64,000 nucleotides of DNA from Winogradskyella costae (lineage in GTDB: Bacteria > Bacteroidota > Bacteroidia > Flavobacteriales > Flavobacteriaceae), in assembly GCF_013403865.1 (NCBI RefSeq), contig NZ_JABFDK010000006.1, forward strand, positions 62,001 to 126,000, given 5' to 3'. Shown here piece after piece: positions 60,218-64,000 of the stretch (within the stretch, counting starts at the first letter, position 1; every line of letters starts with the position of its first letter). The notes below the pieces were generated by a model. The model made no database searches, was not told where the DNA came from, and saw only the letters and a program-made list of their open reading frames with translations. Made by a program: the position numbers and the translations under genes.

Positions 60218-61678
60218 ATGCTAACTTTTCGTATAGTGCTTACTGTTGCCTTGTTATCAACTGTTTTTGGATGTCAATTCAAAGGTGGTGATACTAGTGA
60301 CTCTGCATATATTGGTGGTGAAATTATCAATCCGAAAAATAGTAGTGTTGTCCTCTATAATACTAATGGGCAGGTTTTAGACTCTATTATATTAGACGAA
60401 AACAATCGATTTATATTTAAAATAGATAATCTTCATCCGGGTTTATATTCTTTGACACATGGCGGCGAATACCAAATGTTGTTGTTAGAACCTAATGATA
60501 GTATAATGTTTAGATTAAACACTTACGATTTTGACGAGTCTTTAGTTTTTACAGGAAACGGTGCCAAAAAGAACAACTACCTCCTTAAAACCTATTTATC
60601 TAATGAAAAAGAGGCGAAGCAGTTGGTAAAATATTCTAAGATGGAACCTGAGGCTTTTAATAAGTTTGTTGAAAATAGACGACAAACGCAATTACATGAA
60701 TTTGATCAATTTTTAACGCGAAATGAAGAATCAGAATTTTTCAAATCTATTATAGAAGCTAATATCAATTATAATGCTTACGCGGATAAAGAAATTTATC
60801 CTTTCGCTTATTTTGGCAACAATAAATTAATTCATATTAAAGATTTACCTGAAGACTTTTTTGGACATAGAAAAGACATCGATTATAATGCTACACATTT
60901 AAGTCGATTCTTTGCCTATAATCGTTTCTTATTTTCTCATATAGATAATTTAGCGATTCATAACTATTATAAGGATAATGCTTACCACAGCAAGTTTAAT
61001 AGACATGCCATGGGTTATAATAAGTCTAAATTAGATTTAATAGACAGTATAATCACAGATCCTATTATTAAAAACAACTTATTAAAATATAAAGCACGAG
61101 AATATATAAGCTACAACCATACGGAGGATGACGCTAATGAACTACTCAATTATTATTTAGAAAAGAGTACTAACGAAGAAGACAAACAGTATATGACTGA
61201 TTTGGTATCTTCATTAAAATTATTGCGTCAAGGTAATCCGTTACCAAATATTTCTATTGTGAATTATAATGATACAGAGCATTTTATTAATTCTATTATA
61301 ACTAGACCTACTATAATTTATTTCTGGTCGTCTAATTCGAAATCACAATATAGAAATAGCCATTATATGGTAGAAAAATTAAAAGCAAATTTTCCTCAAA
61401 CTGATTTCATCTCTATTAATGTTAATGATAATAATGATAGATTCTGGAAAAACATCATTGACAATTATAACTTTCCTACTATTAATGAGTTTAAATTTAA
61501 AAATTCAAAATCTGCACGCAAAAGCTTAGCAGTAAACTACTTAAATAAATGCATTATTGTTGATGAAAATGGCATTATTTTACACCCTAATGCTAACATT
61601 TTCAACTCTGAGTTTAATGATACTCTAGAGGACTTATTACAACAAAAGCATCTTATTGTAAAACAAGATGCTCTTTAA
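60218..61678 (+). CDS. Thioredoxin-fold lipoprotein lacking the CxxC motif
   Basis: 486 residues from ATG 60218, which gives a clean lipoprotein signal (MLTFRIVLTVALLSTVFGC); the longer GTG start at 60173 is disfavoured. The N-terminal part (about 25-125) is DUF4369-like. The C-terminal part (about 350-470) is TlpA-like, but where CxxC is expected the sequence is YFWSSNSKSQYRN: no cysteine. It cannot be a standard thiol oxidoreductase; a binding or structural role is more likely. Not co-transcribed with any obvious partner. Confidence 0.8.
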   Translation: MLTFRIVLTVALLSTVFGCQFKGGDTSDSAYIGGEIINPKNSSVVLYNTNGQVLDSIILDENNRFIFKIDNLHPGLYSLTHGGEYQMLLLEPNDSIMFRLNTYDFDESLVFTGNGAKKNNYLLKTYLSNEKEAKQLVKYSKMEPEAFNKFVENRRQTQLHEFDQFLTRNEESEFFKSIIEANINYNAYADKEIYPFAYFGNNKLIHIKDLPEDFFGHRKDIDYNATHLSRFFAYNRFLFSHIDNLAIHNYYKDNAYHSKFNRHAMGYNKSKLDLIDSIITDPIIKNNLLKYKAREYISYNHTEDDANELLNYYLEKSTNEEDKQYMTDLVSSLKLLRQGNPLPNISIVNYNDTEHFINSIITRPTIIYFWSSNSKSQYRNSHYMVEKLKANFPQTDFISINVNDNNDRFWKNIIDNYNFPTINEFKFKNSKSARKSLAVNYLNKCIIVDENGIILHPNANIFNSEFNDTLEDLLQQKHLIVKQDAL

Positions 61679-61697
61679 ATTATTGTAAAATATAGAT

Positions 61698-62351
61698 TTA
61701 ATTTCCTTTTTTATAATCTGCTAGGAACTTTTCTAATCCACTATCGGTTAATGGATGTCTAAGTAATCCTGTAATAGAACTCAAAGGCCCCGTCATAACA
61801 TCTGCACCTAATTTAGCACAATCTATGACGTGCATTGTATGACGTACAGAAGCTGCTAATATCTGAGTTTCAAAAGAATAGTTATCATAGATATGACGAA
61901 TCTCTGCAATAAGGTTTAAACCATCTGTAGAAATATCATCTAAACGACCAATGAAAGGAGATACATAAGTTGCACCAGCTTTTGCAGCTAATAAGGCCTG
62001 ACCAGGAGAAAACACTAAAGTTACGTTGGTTTTAATTCCTCTATCCGAAAAATACTTACACGCCTTAATACCATCTTTGATCATCGGTAATTTTACCACA
62101 ATCTGATCGTGCAATTCTGCTAAGGCCTCACCTTCTCTTACCATACCTTCAAAATCTGTAGATATAACTTCTGCAGAAACATCTCCTTCTACAATATTAC
62201 AGATATCCACATAATGTTTCATAATATTATCTGTTCCTGTAATGCCTTCTTTAGCCATTAACGATGGGTTTGTTGTAACACCATCTAAAATACCCATATC
62301 TTGAGCGTCTTTAATCTGCTCTAGGTTTGCTGTATCGATAAAAAATTTCAT
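61698..62351 (-). CDS. Transaldolase / fructose-6-phosphate aldolase family
   Basis: 217 residues, the short TalC/FSA form. [16 protein letters not shown] and [14 protein letters not shown] are diagnostic; the Schiff-base lysine is in IVVKLPMI, and [20 protein letters not shown] and the SPFIGRLDD motif follow. Performs transaldolase in the pentose phosphate pathway in most bacteria lacking the long form. Confidence 0.95.
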   Translation of the reverse strand: MKFFIDTANLEQIKDAQDMGILDGVTTNPSLMAKEGITGTDNIMKHYVDICNIVEGDVSAEVISTDFEGMVREGEALAELHDQIVVKLPMIKDGIKACKYFSDRGIKTNVTLVFSPGQALLAAKAGATYVSPFIGRLDDISTDGLNLIAEIRHIYDNYSFETQILAASVRHTMHVIDCAKLGADVMTGPLSSITGLLRHPLTDSGLEKFLADYKKGN

Positions 62352-62452
62352 GTAATATGATTTTGAATTATTGTGTTTTTAGTTGTGGCGAATTTACGAC
62401 TTTAAGCTCACATTTAAAGAAATGATTTTTCAGAATATATTAACAAAAACAT

Positions 62453-62874
62453 CTAATTGACAATTATAGTAAACTCTTTTGAAGTAGAATAGGCACACAA
62501 AGAATCTTCGTATTGCTCAGAATCTTCATCATAATACTCAGGTGGATCAACATAGAGTTAAACCTTAAATATAAAAGTTTCTGAAGTCCGTGCTGTTCAT
62601 TCTATCAATAATGTTCTAAAATTAGTGAATGTCTCTAAACTTTAAACCATCTGGTAAGTCACCATAGATTTCATAGGTATAGCCATAATCATCGTCGTTA
62701 GGCTCATTTCTAATTTCTGAAGTCAACTCTTCGTAATAGTAATTATTAACATAACCAACACCAAAAGATTTATTAGGTCTTTCGGGGCTTTTATTAATTA
62801 TACACTCTATAATATCTTCGCACCCAAAGCATAAAAAACAAACTAAAATTAGGAAGCATTTTAAAACGTTTCAT
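62453..62874 (-). pseudogene. Decayed lipoprotein gene
   Basis: Reads as a small lipoprotein broken by several lesions. It starts at ATG 62874 with MKRF; after one extra base in TTTTAAAA the second frame continues KCFLILVCFLCFGC, a complete lipobox (Cys at 62820-62822), then NYYYEELTSEIRNEP and YEIYGDLPDGLKFRDIH before a stop at 62622. A third frame carries TSETFIFKV, a stop, LYVDPPEYYDEDSEQYEDS and a final stop at 62453. No family recognised. It fills most of the 567-base gap between the transaldolase and SDR genes. Confidence 0.6.
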
Positions 62875-62918
62875 TCTAGTTGATTTAGTTTTACAACTCA
62901 AAAAACCTACCACAATCC

Positions 62919-63722
62919 CTACAACTTATAATGATTCATTAATAACTTCTCATAAGTTGAATCTGGAAGAATACGTTTTAAAACAATAGAAAACTTTTGC
63001 ATAAAGGCACCGACCTTATAATGGATTTTCGGTTTTTTAGTCTGAATGATTTTATAAATCGCTTCTGCCATTTGTTTAGGATCACTGCCACTATCCACGT
63101 GCTCGTCCATCATACTTAACGTTTTTCCGTACGTTGCTTTATAAGGAGAATCTTCTAAAGCAGGTGCATGGTAACGACCAGCAGCAATATTTGTAGCAAA
63201 ATCACCAGGAGCAACATTGGTCATATTAATATGAAACCCTTTCAATTCCATTCTAAAGGCTTCCGTAATTAACTCTAACGCCCCTTTACTGGCACTATAC
63301 ACACCTCTATAAGGTAAACCCATATAACCAGCAATTGAGGTAACATTTATAATTAAGCCAGAATTTTGCGCTCTCATCGCAGGCAAGACCGCCTTAATCA
63401 TATTTATGGGGCCAAATAAATTGGTTTCAAAATTGCGCTTAATTTCTACATCAGGAATCTCTTCTATTGGCCCAGTAATTCCTGCACCTGCATTATTTAA
63501 GAGTACATCTATTCGAGATTCGTGAGTTAGGATTTCTGCAACACAATTGGAAATCGTTTCAGGCTTTGTAACATCTAAAGCTACAATAGGAAATTTACTA
63601 TTAGGATACCTCTCAGGATTCCTGCTTGTGCCATAAACTTTAAATCCTTTGGTTTGAAGAAATTCACCAACCGATTTTCCTATTCCTGAAGAACCACCTG
63701 TTATTAATACAACTTTAGACAT
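62919..63722 (-). CDS. Short-chain dehydrogenase/reductase
   Basis: 267 residues, classical SDR. NAD(P) loop TGGSSGIGKS (8-17), NNAG at about 76-79, catalytic Ser in NVTSIAGYMG and YSASKGA (Tyr and Lys). Arg following the loop region (GTSRNPERY) favours NADPH. Substrate unknown. It stands alone between the decayed lipoprotein gene and the SRP RNA. Confidence 0.9.
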   Translation of the reverse strand: MSKVVLITGGSSGIGKSVGEFLQTKGFKVYGTSRNPERYPNSKFPIVALDVTKPETISNCVAEILTHESRIDVLLNNAGAGITGPIEEIPDVEIKRNFETNLFGPINMIKAVLPAMRAQNSGLIINVTSIAGYMGLPYRGVYSASKGALELITEAFRMELKGFHINMTNVAPGDFATNIAAGRYHAPALEDSPYKATYGKTLSMMDEHVDSGSDPKQMAEAIYKIIQTKKPKIHYKVGAFMQKFSIVLKRILPDSTYEKLLMNHYKL

Positions 63723-63870
63723 ACTGTTTTATAAATTATAATGTCGAAAATACAAATTCTGAAATTAGTAGACCTTTTAAGACTAGGCTAACCTCGATTA
63801 GAACCTACATAAACTGAAAAAATCTCGATTCGCCGAGGCGTTCAAGATTTGACTTTAGGGTACAAAAAAA

Positions 63871-63964
63871 GGCAAGCTACCTACATCACACCGCTACGAC
63901 CATTTACCTTTGCTGCGTTCCCGCCCTGGAGGATTCAACAGGAGCTGGTTGTGTAGGACTTGCC
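63871..63964 (-). ncRNA. ffs: Signal recognition particle RNA, small bacterial type
   Basis: About 94 bases on the minus strand, closed by GGCAAG / CTTGCC end pairing. The apical part contains CAGGGCGGGAACGCAGCAA, the conserved Ffh-binding domain of the 4.5S class. Seven T follow as terminator. A perfect promoter sits directly upstream. The RNA pairs with Ffh to target nascent membrane proteins. Confidence 0.93.
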
Positions 63965-63969
63965 AGGTG

Positions 63970-63999
63970 CAAAGATACAATCTTTTAATACTTACGCAA
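63970..63999 (-). promoter_or_regulatory. ffs promoter
   Basis: On the minus strand TTG (63999 to 63997), a 19-base spacer and TATCTTTG (63977 to 63970): both elements perfect for the flavobacterial consensus TTG-N19-TAnnTTTG. Transcription would start about at 63964, the first base of the RNA. Confidence 0.8.
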
Positions 64000-64000
64000 T

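Overview
The window is AT-rich, densely packed chromosomal DNA from a bacterium of the phylum Bacteroidota, almost certainly a (probably marine) member of the family Flavobacteriaceae. The reasons are: recurring promoters of the TAnnTTTG (-7) type with scarce Shine-Dalgarno sequences; an HmuY-type haem-uptake locus; a protein with a type IX secretion (T9SS) C-terminal sorting domain; many TlpA-like lipoproteins; a long two-part NusB; DUF3276, DUF1573 and 7TM-HD proteins; and a small SRP RNA with a flavobacterial promoter. I see no prophage, insertion sequence, CRISPR array or tRNA. Gene identities come from reading motifs in the translations; no database search was run.

Layout. 1-1655: 5'-truncated view (C-terminus off the edge) of a 7TM-HD phosphohydrolase. 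1770-3707: thiolase plus NlpC/P60 hydrolase. 3754-7614: TPR protein and gyrA. 8037-11044: clpC and a small STAS-like protein. 11083-15392: hutH, a TlpA-like lipoprotein and nnr. 15617-20599: thrABC threonine operon with a probable leader peptide and attenuator. 20627-25667: lipoproteins, a GIY-YIG-like protein, two thioredoxin-fold lipoproteins, an AraC regulator, and a small coiled-coil protein followed by an NmrA-type oxidoreductase. 25772-27244: guaB.

27376-37893 is the most interesting block, a haem/iron acquisition and reduction locus. A leftward five-gene operon (DUF6607-like, ankyrin, DUF2271, PepSY-flavodoxin reductase, DUF6686-like) diverges from a rightward TonB-dependent receptor plus HmuY lipoprotein, followed by a T9SS-secreted FG-GAP protein. 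Two promoters in the block carry AT-rich dyads sharing the half-site TTATTTAG. The DUF2271 protein carries a DxxTGAT motif, the signature that ApbE flavin transferases modify with FMN. This suggests an electron path from cytosolic NADPH through a haem-bearing membrane domain to a periplasmic FMN protein.

37951-48467: HMG-CoA lyase, LysE exporter, pyrD, universal stress protein, pepT, small proteins, yajC, a DUF1573 protein, nusB and a leucine-type dehydrogenase. 48600-54511: an ABC exporter, a DUF3276 protein, an M14 peptidase, csaA and a redoxin. 54846-58076: an oxidative-stress block (katG plus downstream ankyrin gene, with an OxyR-like dyad upstream of katG) and a DUF2007 protein. 58240-63964: a YbiT-type ABC-F ATPase, a thioredoxin-fold lipoprotein lacking its cysteines, an FSA-type transaldolase, a decayed lipoprotein pseudogene, an SDR oxidoreductase and the SRP RNA gene. 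Most convergent gene pairs share one bidirectional hairpin terminator.
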